64,000 nt of DNA from Flavobacteriales bacterium (GTDB lineage Bacteria; Bacteroidota; Bacteroidia; Flavobacteriales_F; PHOS-HE28): NCBI GenBank assembly GCA_016717305.1, contig JADKFY010000010.1:1-64000 (forward strand). Direction: 5' to 3'. The notes beneath the pieces are model-generated. The model ran no database searches. It saw only the letters and a list, made by a program, of their open reading frames with translations, and had not been told where the DNA came from. The first letter of the stretch is position 1; every line of letters starts with the position of its first letter. Made by a program: the position numbers and the translations under genes. Of the stretch, positions 54,732 through 64,000 are shown in pieces.

Positions 54732-57283
54732 ATGATGAAACAACTACGTGCGCTGGCTCTCGTCTTGTTACTTATGTTGGGCCTTCCGGAATATACCAGT
54801 GCGCAATGCACACTGACGAATGCAACGAGCTGTGTTTGCGCCACTGCAGGCCAGACGAATTGTGATCTGCTCCCGGACATCACCATCTCATGGAAAGGAC
54901 TGGAGAGTTATGGTTCATATGGTGGACCCAGTGAATATCCCCAGAACCACGCGACCAATCCGGGAAGATTACGTGTTACGGGTTCCACTCCTAATATTGG
55001 TAATGGTCCGTTGAATGTGCGTGGCGTGAACAGGAACGGATATCGCTTTTTCCTTTGTGGCAACGAGCTTGATTCGATCTATGACGTGAATGCAACGAAC
55101 GATTATGTGCCATGCCCGGATGCAAAACAACTCATCCTGCAGCGTGTCTATCATAAGAATGGAAATGCGATGAGCTTTACGGAGCGCTTTGCTGGAACTA
55201 TGACCTATCACCCTACGCACGGCCACAATCACGTGGATGACTGGGTCACCTTCTCGCTACGTTCCGAAATACCAGGAGAAACAAATGCATTGAACTGGCC
55301 AATTGTGGGGACGGGGGCGAAGGTGGGATTTTGCTTGATGGATTACCATAGCTGCACTGCGAGTATTGCTAATGGTCATTGTCGAACATCGCAAGAATAC
55401 CAAGGTGGAACGGCCTTGAATTCAACAACTAACTATCCGAATTACGGCTTGGGAGGTGGGAGCTACAATTGCAGCCAAGTTTCACAGGGCATCACAGTGG
55501 GCTATACGGATGTTTACTGGGAGGAGTTGGATGGAATGTGGATCAATATTCCACCTGGCACCTGCAATGGGAACTACTGGGTGGTAATGGAAGTGGATCC
55601 TCGCAACAACTTCATAGAAGAGAACGAGAATAACAACTGGACCGCGGTTCCTTTTACCCTTACCCAACAAGTGCCGGGGGGCGGCCCATTTGCCAGCATC
55701 ACGGCGTCCGGTGCTACCACCACATGCGCTGGTACACCCCTTACACTTACCGCAGCTTTCGGTACGTCCTATGCATGGAGTAATGGTGCTACAACACGGA
55801 CGATCACACCGACCACATCAGGTTCATATACCTGCACGATATCAGGAAATTGCGGTACGGATGCGGCAACCACTTCCGTTACCTTCTTGAACGCTGCCAC
55901 TCCGGTTGGGACCGGTGCACAGATCCCAGGTCCAGGGCAGGCCACCTTGCAAGCAACGGGGGGCAATGTACATTGGTACGATGCCGCATCAGGCGGTGGC
56001 GAAGTAGGTACTGGAAATCAATTCACTACACCATTGATCAGTGGAACAACGACCTATTGGGCGGAGAACCAGGTGGTGCAACCCGGCCTGTCCGGAAATG
56101 TGGGAAAGACAAATAATAGCGGTGGCGGTGGATATGGCACGTTCGACCAACATTTGGTCTTCGATAGCTTTCGACCATGCAAGTTGCGCAGCGTGAAGGT
56201 ATATGCGCAAAGCGCCGGGAATAGGACGTTTCAAGTGCTCACTTCGGCCGGTGATCTGGTCGCCCAAGCCACTGTGAATGTGCCTAATGGCGAGTCGCGA
56301 GTAACCTTTGAACCTGGATCTGCCACAGGCGACCGATTGCGCTTGAAAGTGACGACGACCAGTATCAACATGTACCGTAACAACCAGTGGAACCGCATTT
56401 CCTTACACCATCAACAACTTGGTCAGTGTAAGGACCTCCAGCGCGGGTGACCAGTATTACTATTACTGCTACGACTGGGACGTAGCAGAACCTGATCCTG
56501 ACCTGTGCCAGTGCTCGGGTGCCGGTTGTAGCCGAAGTCTCCAATGGTGTAGTCGTGAATGTGAAAGCATTCCTGGAAGGGCCATTTGACACCGCCAACG
56601 GGTTGATGGCGGATTCGCTCCGTGTGAATGGACTTATTCCTTTGTCGGAGCCCTTCAGCGCAATGGGTTTCACACAAGCTGGTGGAGGAGGCGGTGAGGT
56701 TATGCCTGCAAGTATGCTAACAACCACAGGCAACAATGCAATAGTGGATTGGGTGTTGGTTGAACTACGTAATGCTTCAGTCCCGGCGACTATCGTTGCC
56801 ACACAAAGCGCATTGATCACGCGGTCGGGGAATGTCATTTCCGCCAACGGGAGTCCTGTGCGATTGAGCGTGCAGAATGGAAATTACTACATCGCCCTTC
56901 GGCATAGGAACCATTTCGGTGTCATGTCCGCAGTACCACTTTCCCTATCAGCTTCGGCCACAAGCTTTGATCTTTCCTTGCTCAGTACGGCCACGTGGGG
57001 CACGGAGGCCCGTAAGACGAAGGGTGCCGTGCAGACACTGTGGTCAGGAGAAGTGGTGCGCGATGGAAAGATCATGTATACCGGTTCGGGTAATGATCGT
57101 GATGTAATGCTTGTCACCATTGGTGGTGCTGTAGCTACCAATGTTGCAAATGGCTACTTGCGCGATGACCTTAATCTGGATGGTCGGGTCAAGTATACCG
57201 GTGCGGCCAATGATCGCGACCTGATCCTTGTCAACATCGGCGGAATGGTCGCTACCAACATTCGCCATCAACAGTTACCTTGA
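54732..57283 (+). CDS. Secreted lysyl-oxidase-family multidomain protein, two frameshifts
   Basis: About 850 residues when two indels (near 56390 and 56510) are corrected. After a signal peptide (MMKQLRALALVLLLMLGLPE...SAQ), the first ~300 residues match the lysyl oxidase family (PF01186): the His cluster TYHPTHGHNHVDDWVTFSLR for copper, VGFCLMDYHSC, and WINIPPGTCNGNYWVVMEVD followed by EENENNNW. Two Ig-like modules follow (TAAFGTSYAWSNGATTRTIT; VHWYDAASGGGEVGTGNQFT), then a beta module, and a C-terminal module with two related loops, DGKIMYTGSGNDRD and DLNLDGRVKYTGAANDRD. Secretion is expected. The enzyme would oxidise lysine side chains or amines, if active. Confidence 0.78.
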
Positions 57284-57339
57284 CCCCCTTGAACGTTTCC
57301 CTGCCGTCCCTCTATTCCAAACACCCTGATACTAGAACC

Positions 57340-60300
57340 ATGACCAAAACGACTCTACGGTCCATGCGTGCATTCTGTACGATCGCACTAATGACCTTGG
57401 GATATTCCCACAGCAGTGCCCAACTGAATGTTTCACTATTGGCTACGGCCGATCCGGAAATATTCCAGTTCCAATGGACCAATACCAGCGCAACCGAGAC
57501 TTACGATGCAGTTTGGAGCGCGACATGGGCAGTTCGGTGGGATGTTTCGGCTGGCGGGGATATTTTGTCAGAGAACGACCTTGTTGCGTTATGCAGTTCT
57601 TCAAGGGCTCCGATCTCGCCTAATGACATCGATAATCTGACCACTACGCAAGGTCCATACCGATATGCAGCGTTCACGACAGTTGCGATCCCAGCGTTGG
57701 GTGCTCCTTGTGGACTTGCACCCGGGCAATCCCGGATCTGGCACCAGATCAAGATCACCGGGATATCCGGATGCCCGAATATCCAATTGTCCCCGGATAA
57801 TATCGTAAACGGTCAGAACATATCGTACTACGCAGCGATAGGTGGCATCCTTAAAACCGGGGTATATGCTTCCGGGGTTATCGGCGCACCTTTTACGGTT
57901 ACACCAGGCACCTATGGGCCAACCTGCACGACAGGTAGCCCGATCGCATTGGGTGGAACACCTGCAGGAGGAACATGGAGCGGGCCAGGGGTATCTGGTA
58001 GCACGTTCACGCCATCTGCGGCTGGAAATCAAATCCTCACATATACGGTTACACAAGGTGGTTGCACAGTGGCTGCGAACACCACGATCAATGTTACGGC
58101 AGCACCAACTGCCACGATCAGCTACAGCGGTTCGCCGTTTTGTAGCACCGGTGGTACCGCTAGCGTATCGCGCACTGGTAATGCAGGCGGGACGTACACG
58201 GCTCCTGCAGGTCTGACGATAAACGCCAGCACGGGCGCCGTGACCTTGGCAACCAGCACGGCAGGTACGTACACGGTGACCTACACGATCGCAGCAGCCG
58301 GTGGCTGCGCACAGTTCCAAACCACTGCCTCTATCACGGTAACGGCCGCACCTACAGCGACGATCAGCTACAGCGGTTCGCCGTTTTGTAGCACCGGAGG
58401 TACCGCTAGCGTTTCGCTTACTGGTACTGCAGGCGGGACGTACACGGCTCCTGCAGGTTTGACGATCAACCCTGGTACGGGTGCCGTGACCTTGGCAACC
58501 AGCACGGCAGGTACGTACACGGTGACCTACACGATCGCAGCAGCCGGTGGCTGCGCACAGTTCCAAACCACGGCCTCTATCACGGTAACGGCCGCACCTG
58601 CTGCCACGATCAGCTACAGCGGTTCGCCGTTTTGTAGCACCGGTGGTACCGCTAGCGTATCGCGCACTGGTACTGCAGGCGGGACTTACACGGCTCCTGC
58701 AGGTTTGACGATCAACGCTGGCACGGGTGCCGTGACCTTGGGAACCAGCACGGCAGGTACATACACGGTCACGTATACTATCGCAGCAGCCGGTGGTTGC
58801 GCACAATTCCAAACCACGGCTTCGATCACGGTTACGGCCGCGCCTGCAGCGACGATCAGCTACAGCGGTTCGCCGTTTTGCAGCACTGGAGGCACTGCGA
58901 ACGTGACTCAAACAGGAACGGTAGGCGGCACCTACACCGCTCCTGCAGGTTTGACGATCAACGCTGGCACGGGTGCCGTTACCTTGGGATCCAGCACGGC
59001 AGGTACATACACGGTCACGTATACTATCGCAGCAGCCGGTGGGTGCACACAATTCCAAACCACGGCCTCGATCACGGTAACGGCCGCGCCTGCAGCGACG
59101 ATCAGCTACAGCGGTTCGCCGTTTTGCAGCACTGGAGGTACTGCGAACGTGACTCAAACAGGAACGGTAGGCGGCACCTACACCGCCCCTGCAGGTTTGA
59201 CGATCAACGCAGGCACGGGTGCCGTGAACTTGGCCACTAGCACAGCAGGTGCTTACACCGTGACTTACACAATAGCGGCTGCTGGCGGATGTGCACAATT
59301 CCAGACCACAGCCTCCATCACAATTACTACTGCGTCCGGTGCCACGATCAGCTACAATGGTTCGCCATATTGCAGCAACGCCGGCACGGCGAGTGTGAAC
59401 TTGACGGGTACGAGCGGCGGTACGTATAGCGCACCAGCAGGCCTAAGCATCAACTCAAGCACCGGTGCTGTCAACTTAGCGTTGAGCACAGCCGGAACGT
59501 ATACAGTTACTTACACTATGGCTGCCACCGGTGGTTGCCCACAGGCGACGGCCACCACATCCGTTTCTATCACAGCGGCATCACTTTGGTACCAGGACCT
59601 GGACCAGGACGGATTCGGTGATCCAGGCGTAAGTTTGCTTGAGTGCAACCAACCCGTAGGCTATGTTTCGAATAACACGGACAATTGTCCAGCAATACTT
59701 GGTGTGATCGGCTCGATTTGCAACGATGGAAACCCGAACACCGAGAACGACCAGATCAATGCTTCCTGTCAGTGTGTTGGGAGCGCATTACCCACGGATT
59801 GTGCTGGTGTAGTTAATGGTACTGCCTCGGTCGATCAGTGCGGAGTGTGCAGTGGTGGAACGACGGGCCAGATCCCGAACGCCAGTTGCACGGATTGTGC
59901 AGGTGTGATCAACGGAACTGCAACTCGCGGCGGACACCTTATAGACAACTGCGCAACGTGCGTAGGTGGCAACACGTCTTACCGGTTGTACGCTTGTGAC
60001 CCGACAACTGGCAACATGCTGTGGTAACGGTGCTTATGGAGACTTTGGCGGAACAGCTGTAATTGACAATTGCGCAACGTGCGTAGGCGGCAACACCGGC
60101 TTGACCGCATGTGTCCAGGATTGTAACGGTGTCTTCGGCGGAACAGCCTTTATAGACAACTGTGCAACGTGCGTAGGTGGTAACACCGGTCTTACTGCAT
60201 GTGCCGTTGACTGTAACGGCGTCTTCGGTGGAACAGCCTTCCTCGACAACTGTGCAACATGCGTAGGTGGTAACACTGGCCTCACCGCTTGTGTCGCTGA

Positions 60301-62944
60301 CTGTAATGGAGACTTCGGCGGAACCGCTGTGATCGATAACTGCGCAACGTGCGTAGGCGGCAACACCGGCTTGACCGCATGTGTCCAGGATTGTAACGGT
60401 GTCTTCGGCGGAACAGCCTTTATAGACAACTGTGCAACGTGCGTAGGTGGTAACACCGGTCTTACTGCATGTGCCGTTGACTGTAACGGCGTCTTCGGTG
60501 GAACAGCCTTCCTCGACAACTGTGCAACATGCGTAGGTGGTAACACTGGCCTCACCGCTTGTGTCGCTGACTGTAATGGAGACTTCGGCGGAACCGCTGT
60601 GATCGATAACTGCGCAACGTGCGTAGGCGGCAACACCGGCTTGACCGCATGTGTCCAGGATTGTAACGGTGTCTTCGGCGGAACAGCCTTTATAGACAAC
60701 TGTGCAACGTGCGTAGGTGGTAACACCGGTCTTACTGCATGTGCCGTTGACTGTAACGGCGTCTTCGGTGGAACAGCCTTCCTCGACAACTGTGCAACAT
60801 GCGTAGGTGGTAACACTGGCCTCACCGCTTGTGTCGCTGACTGTAATGGAGACTTCGGCGGAACCGCTGTGATCGATAACTGCGCAACGTGCGTAGGCGG
60901 CAACACCGGCTTGACCGCATGTGTCCAGGATTGTAACGGTGTCTTCGGCGGAACAGCCTTTATAGACAACTGTGCAACGTGCGTAGGTGGTAACACCGGT
61001 CTTACTGCATGTGCCGTTGACTGTAACGGCGTCTTCGGTGGAACAGCCTTCCTCGACAACTGTGCAACATGCGTAGGTGGTAACACTGGCCTCACCGCTT
61101 GTGTCGCTGACTGTAATGGAGACTTCGGCGGAACCGCTGTGATCGATAACTGCGCAACGTGCGTAGGCGGCAACACCGGCTTGACCGCATGTGTCCAGGA
61201 TTGTAACGGCGTCTTCGGCGGAACAGCCTTTATAGACAACTGTGCAACGTGCGTAGGTGGTAACACCGGTCTTACTGCATGTGCCGTTGACTGTAACGGC
61301 GTCTTCGGTGGAACAGCCTTCCTCGACAACTGTGCAACATGCGTAGGTGGTAACACTGGCCTCACCGCTTGTGTCGCTGACTGTAATGGAGACTTCGGCG
61401 GAACGGCCTTGATCGATAACTGCGCAACGTGCGTAGGCGGCAACACCGGCTTGACCGCATGTGTCCAGGATTGTAACGGTGTCTTCGGCGGCTCTGCATT
61501 GTCAGGAACGCCTTGTGATGATGGTGACCAATTGACCTTGAATGACACTTGGACGCCAAATTGCAGTTGTGTTGGTGTACCTGTTGGTTGCCCGCAATCG
61601 GTCATCTTGGTGTTGAGCACGGATGACGCTCCAGAGGAGACTACATGGGAGATCATCCCTCAAGGAGGAGGAACACCACTATGTTCAGGTGGCCCTTTCA
61701 ATGGCGTCCCAAATGCAGCGATCGGACAACAGTGCTGCTTGAACGACGGATGCTATGAATTGCGCGTGATGGACAGTGCCGGCGACGGTATGACCACGGG
61801 CGGCTATGTCCTCAAGACGGGCGGTGCTGAACAGGAGCGCATCATCGACAATACCAATGATGGGGTCTTCGGTTCTGTGAGCCAGGTTTCCGGTGGACAA
61901 GGCTTCTGTCTACCGATCGGAACCGACAGATTGATCTTCGCTCATTGTGACCGTTTGTTCTGGGAGAATTACAAGTATGTTGTAGCAACCGCAAACGCGG
62001 CTGTTAGTGCGACATGGGTACCGAATGGTGCCAACAACGTGCAACCGGCCAACAGCGGTTATGAGTTCTGGTTCTTCGATCCTGATGGAACCTACTCCTA
62101 TCGTGTATTCCGGAGCCACAACGTGAGCAATGGATTTTCACCTGCGAATGCTACTCGTGCGTGCCACTTGAAGATCAATGCATGGTTTAACTCCGCATTG
62201 ACACCGTTGATCCCCACGAACAAGACACTGAACGTTCGGGTCCGTGGTCGAGTGAGCGGGTTGAATGCTGAATTCGGCCCCGCATGTCGCTTCCGGATCG
62301 ATCCCGTCCTTGCGGCATGTCAGCCGACAGCATTGGTAAATCAACCGAATCTGCCGGAATACTCTTGTGGAGTGGTCAAGCAATTCGGCGGAACGGATAA
62401 GGTCTGGGCATGGGCACGTCCTGGGGCTACGCGCTACCAGTTTGAGTTCACCTTGCCAGCGGAAGGGAATTTCTTGAAAGTGGTAACGAATACATCCTAC
62501 TTCGCTACCTTGAATTGGACCGTGGATCCCCTGATGCCCGGAGTTACATACTCAGTTCGGACGCGTATAAGCAAGGACCAAGGGAACACTTGGTGCGCTT
62601 GGGGTGACGAATGCCTCGTAACGATCAGTTCAAACGTAGCCGGACCGCAAGGCGGTTCCAGTATGATCGCTGGTTCACCCGCCCTAACGGCTTATCCGAA
62701 TCCGAACCGTGGGGACCTCATCATGATCAACATCACGAATGTGGGCAACATGGTGGATCGTGTAGGTGTGGAGTTCTTCGACCTGTATGGCAAGAAGGTG
62801 ATCTCCAGCACTATTCCAGCACAAGAAGGCGCCTTTACCACTGGTCTGGACCTTTCCAGCGGAAGCCTTAGCAGCGGTGTGTACTTGATGCGCGTAACGG
62901 CCGGGGACTATGTTACCACGGAGAGGATCGTGATCCAACGTTGA
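57340..62944 (+). CDS. Giant T9SS repeat adhesin (~1,870 residues), one frameshift near 60,000
   Basis: It starts MTKTTLRSMRAFCTIALMTL with a signal peptide ending SSAQ. Order of parts: an N-terminal beta module (FQFQWTNTSATETYDAVWSA, WAVRWD), six 82-residue Ig-like repeats, a linker with DQDGFGDPG, then Cys-rich DCNGVFGGTAxxDNCATC repeats, the middle module CCLNDGCYELRVMDSAGDGM, further beta modules, and a T9SS type A tail (TAYPNPNRGDLIMINITNVG to VTTERIVIQR). The frame ending at 60027 and the frame ending at 62944 overlap and describe the two halves of one protein, so an indel lies between about 59,965 and 60,025. It is a probable surface adhesin or matrix protein. Confidence 0.82.
58099..59574 (+). 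repeat. Six in-frame 246-bp (82-residue) Ig-like repeats
   Basis: GATCAGCTACAG-type anchors recur at exactly 246-bp spacing (58116, 58362, 58608, 58854, 59100, 59346). Each unit encodes ATISYSGSPFCSTGGTA, then AGGTYTAPAGLTIN, TAGTYTVTYTIAAAGGC. Units 1-5 are nearly identical; unit 6 is diverged (ATISYNGSPYCSNAGTA). Confidence 0.92.
60041..61480 (+). repeat. Sixteen 90-bp Cys-rich units in a 270-bp higher-order array
   Basis: Sixteen 30-residue units of the form GxFGGTAxxDNCATCVGGNTGLTAC occur in sequence. Groups of three (V-F-F variants) repeat every 270 bp almost without nucleotide change: five full trios plus one unit. More diverged copies lie upstream (about 59,790-59,990). Confidence 0.93.
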
Positions 62945-62964
62945 GCTAAGTGCAATTGAACTTG

Positions 62965-62999
62965 GAAAGGCCGCCCAGAATTGGGCGGCCTTTCTCTTA
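62965..62999 (+). terminator. Rho-independent terminator of the giant adhesin gene
   Basis: GAAAGGCCGCCC (62965-62976) and GGGCGGCCTTTC (62983-62994) form a perfect 12-bp stem with a 6-nt loop, ~20 bp after the stop at 62942-62944, followed by TCTTATTT. Confidence 0.88.
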
Positions 63000-63783
63000 T
63001 TTGGTCGCAGTATAAGCAAATTTGAACCATGAAAAATACCCATTTATAGGTATTGCGGCCATGGAAGCTTGAACAGACCTTTGGACTGTTATCAAGTTAT
63101 CCAACAAATGCGGTCCCTCTACTCGATCCCTAGCTCCGAAATGGTATTACGCGCTGCGATCGTGATGGCCATCTCGACCTTGGTCATATTAGTGTTGAGT
63201 TCATATGAGTTGATCTAGCAGCTTTTTATTTGGTGGGTATTCGTTCGGAGCAAACGAGGCGCGGCCCGCCATTCCTCGGAACCCTGACCTCGGTCGGGGT
63301 TTCGACATTTTAGGACCATGTGACTATAATGATCCGCTGGCCTTTTTGCATTAAGGCATACTCGATCCTGCCTATCCGAAGCCGGGCCCAGATATCAAGG
63401 TGCTCAGGTTCCGTAATTAAATGGAACTCAATAGTAGAGTGAAACAGCAGCTCTTGGCTGTTGTGTAAAAGCTGAAAATTACGGGCCCGGACGCTCCGTA
63501 AGTACCGATCAAGGAAAGCAACAAGACCAAAGGCCTTCAATTGTGCTCGTGCTAGACCTTATGGCTGGTTTTCCTTACACCACGGTTCAATATCTACACA
63601 TACCACACCGCAGGTTGTATTTGACCATATCCAATGGCGGTTTCCGATTTCCAACGTGGAAATGCGTCCCACCTTCTTTTTGAACCAGGGCCTCCGGCTG
63701 TTCCTGTCTTCTTGCCCCGATAACGAACATGTGTATCTCTCACTTGAAAGGCAACGTCATGAAATGGACCCCGAAAAATGGAA
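63000..63783. other. 784-bp region without a recognised gene
   Basis: No family, tRNA or rRNA is recognised. On the - strand a 76-codon frame (63310-63540, TTG start, ending QRIIIVTWS) is possible but matches nothing I know. A near-perfect hairpin AACCCTGACC/GGTCGGGGTT lies at 63280-63301, and a smaller one AATACC/GGTATT near 63036-63055. The region could hold an old gene remnant or a regulatory leader. Confidence 0.3.
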
Positions 63784-63810
63784 AGGGCCGCCTCAAATGA
63801 GACAGCCCCT
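63784..63810 (-). terminator. Rho-independent-type terminator downstream of the GAPDH gene
   Basis: Read on the - strand, GGGGCTGTCTCA and TGAGGCGGCCC pair around a short loop, followed by TTTCCATTTTT. It lies ~22 bp after the stop at 63832. Confidence 0.6.
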
Positions 63811-63831
63811 CTTATCCAATGGCGGCACGGT

Positions 63832-64000
63832 TCAGTAATAGACCAACCTGCGCACTTTGGTGACGTGCTTGGCCAATCGTATTACTTGTTTCGTGTAGCC
63901 GAATTCGTTGTCGTACCATGCATAGAGCACCACGCTCTTGCCATCCGCACTTACAATGGTGGCGTTGCTGTCAAATACGCTGCAACACGTATCTCCGATG
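63832..64000 (-). CDS. gap: Glyceraldehyde-3-phosphate dehydrogenase, C-terminal part (cut by window edge)
   Basis: The - strand frame encodes the last 56 residues: IGDTCCSVFDSNATIVSADG, then KSVVLYAWYDNEFGYTKQVI and RLAKHVTKVRRLVYY. WYDNExGYxxxV is the signature C-terminal motif of type I GAPDH (NAD(P)-binding Asn/Glu region), and SVFDSxAT is the preceding catalytic-domain strand. The active-site Cys lies outside the window. It is the glycolytic or gluconeogenic phosphorylating enzyme of the cytoplasm. The C-terminal ~15 residues after VI are longer and more basic than in many homologues. Confidence 0.85.
   Translation of the reverse strand, partial: IGDTCCSVFDSNATIVSADGKSVVLYAWYDNEFGYTKQVIRLAKHVTKVRRLVYY

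Noticed and set aside
57601..59298. 565-codon open frame on the - strand
   Set aside because: Antisense shadow of the 246-bp Ig-like repeats, extremely rich in Arg/Cys/Ser.
60041..61480. CRISPR-like regular repeats
   Set aside because: Units are contiguous, in frame and protein-coding, with no unique spacers and no cas genes.
60034..61656. 540-codon open frame on the - strand
   Set aside because: It is the antisense shadow of the 90-bp Cys-rich repeats; it inherits their periodicity and has no family features.
63310..63540. 76-codon - strand frame in the 63-kb gap
   Set aside because: TTG start, no homologue recognised and no neighbouring signals; not listed as a gene.

Overview
The window reads as a chromosomal segment of a Bacteroidota bacterium, most likely a marine or environmental member of the Flavobacteriales. 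The evidence is: many secreted proteins ending in type IX secretion (T9SS) sorting domains, a gliding-motility-associated (CHU_C-type) C-terminal domain, a DUF6089-like outer-membrane barrel, a SurA/PpiC foldase operon followed by MoxR, and TAnnTTTG-type -7 boxes upstream of several genes. No tRNA, rRNA, integrase, transposase or CRISPR array was recognised.

Region 1 (1-24,650, + strand) is a surface-polysaccharide locus. It holds a phosphodiesterase-like gene, a polysaccharide pyruvyl transferase, a methyltransferase, two acyltransferase-3 membrane enzymes, about fourteen glycosyltransferases (mixed GT2-like and GT4-like, one GT8-like), wecB (UDP-GlcNAc 2-epimerase) and a sugar-nucleotide epimerase. 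Many genes overlap by 1-8 bp, so the locus is probably transcribed in long units. Nearly every gene in the first ~10.75 kb is broken by one or more single-base frameshifts. Frames are intact downstream, so this looks like a sequence-quality boundary rather than mass gene decay. A heptanucleotide-repeat tract (about 13,361-13,520) separates two parts of the locus.

Region 2 (24,636-30,285, - strand) is the most unusual part: a seven-gene operon of small exported proteins. The first gene encodes a T9SS-sorted protein. The other six are paralogues with a signal peptide, a beta-rich domain resembling phage tail-fibre repeats, and a Cys-rich C-terminal domain ending in a conserved Cys-Cys motif. 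By internal similarity they fall into three types in the order X-Z-Y-X-Z-Y, so the array looks like a duplicated three-gene cassette. Five of the six junctions in the operon overlap by 4 bp (ATGA); the exception lies between the two cassettes.

Region 3 (30,382-40,438, + strand) combines a DUF4956-like membrane protein, two CotH-kinase-family proteins (one fused to a beta-helix-like region), an O-antigen ligase/polymerase-like protein, a membrane-anchored calcineurin-like phosphoesterase, a sugar epimerase and a glutamine-dependent asparagine synthase homologue. It probably continues envelope-polymer assembly, perhaps with protein phosphorylation outside the cytoplasm. A ~200-bp imperfect inverted-repeat element follows.

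Region 4 (40,837-52,471) is more housekeeping: a DUF6089-like barrel, a nitronate monooxygenase-like enzyme, a fibronectin-III-like CHU_C protein, guaB, then ppiC - lipoprotein - surA - moxR for outer-membrane protein folding. Region 5 (52,606-62,944) encodes four large secreted proteins: a small T9SS protein, a beta-propeller, a lysyl-oxidase-family multidomain protein and a ~1,870-residue repeat adhesin with two different tandem arrays. The last two are frameshifted. The window ends in the 3' part of a glyceraldehyde-3-phosphate dehydrogenase gene on the - strand.
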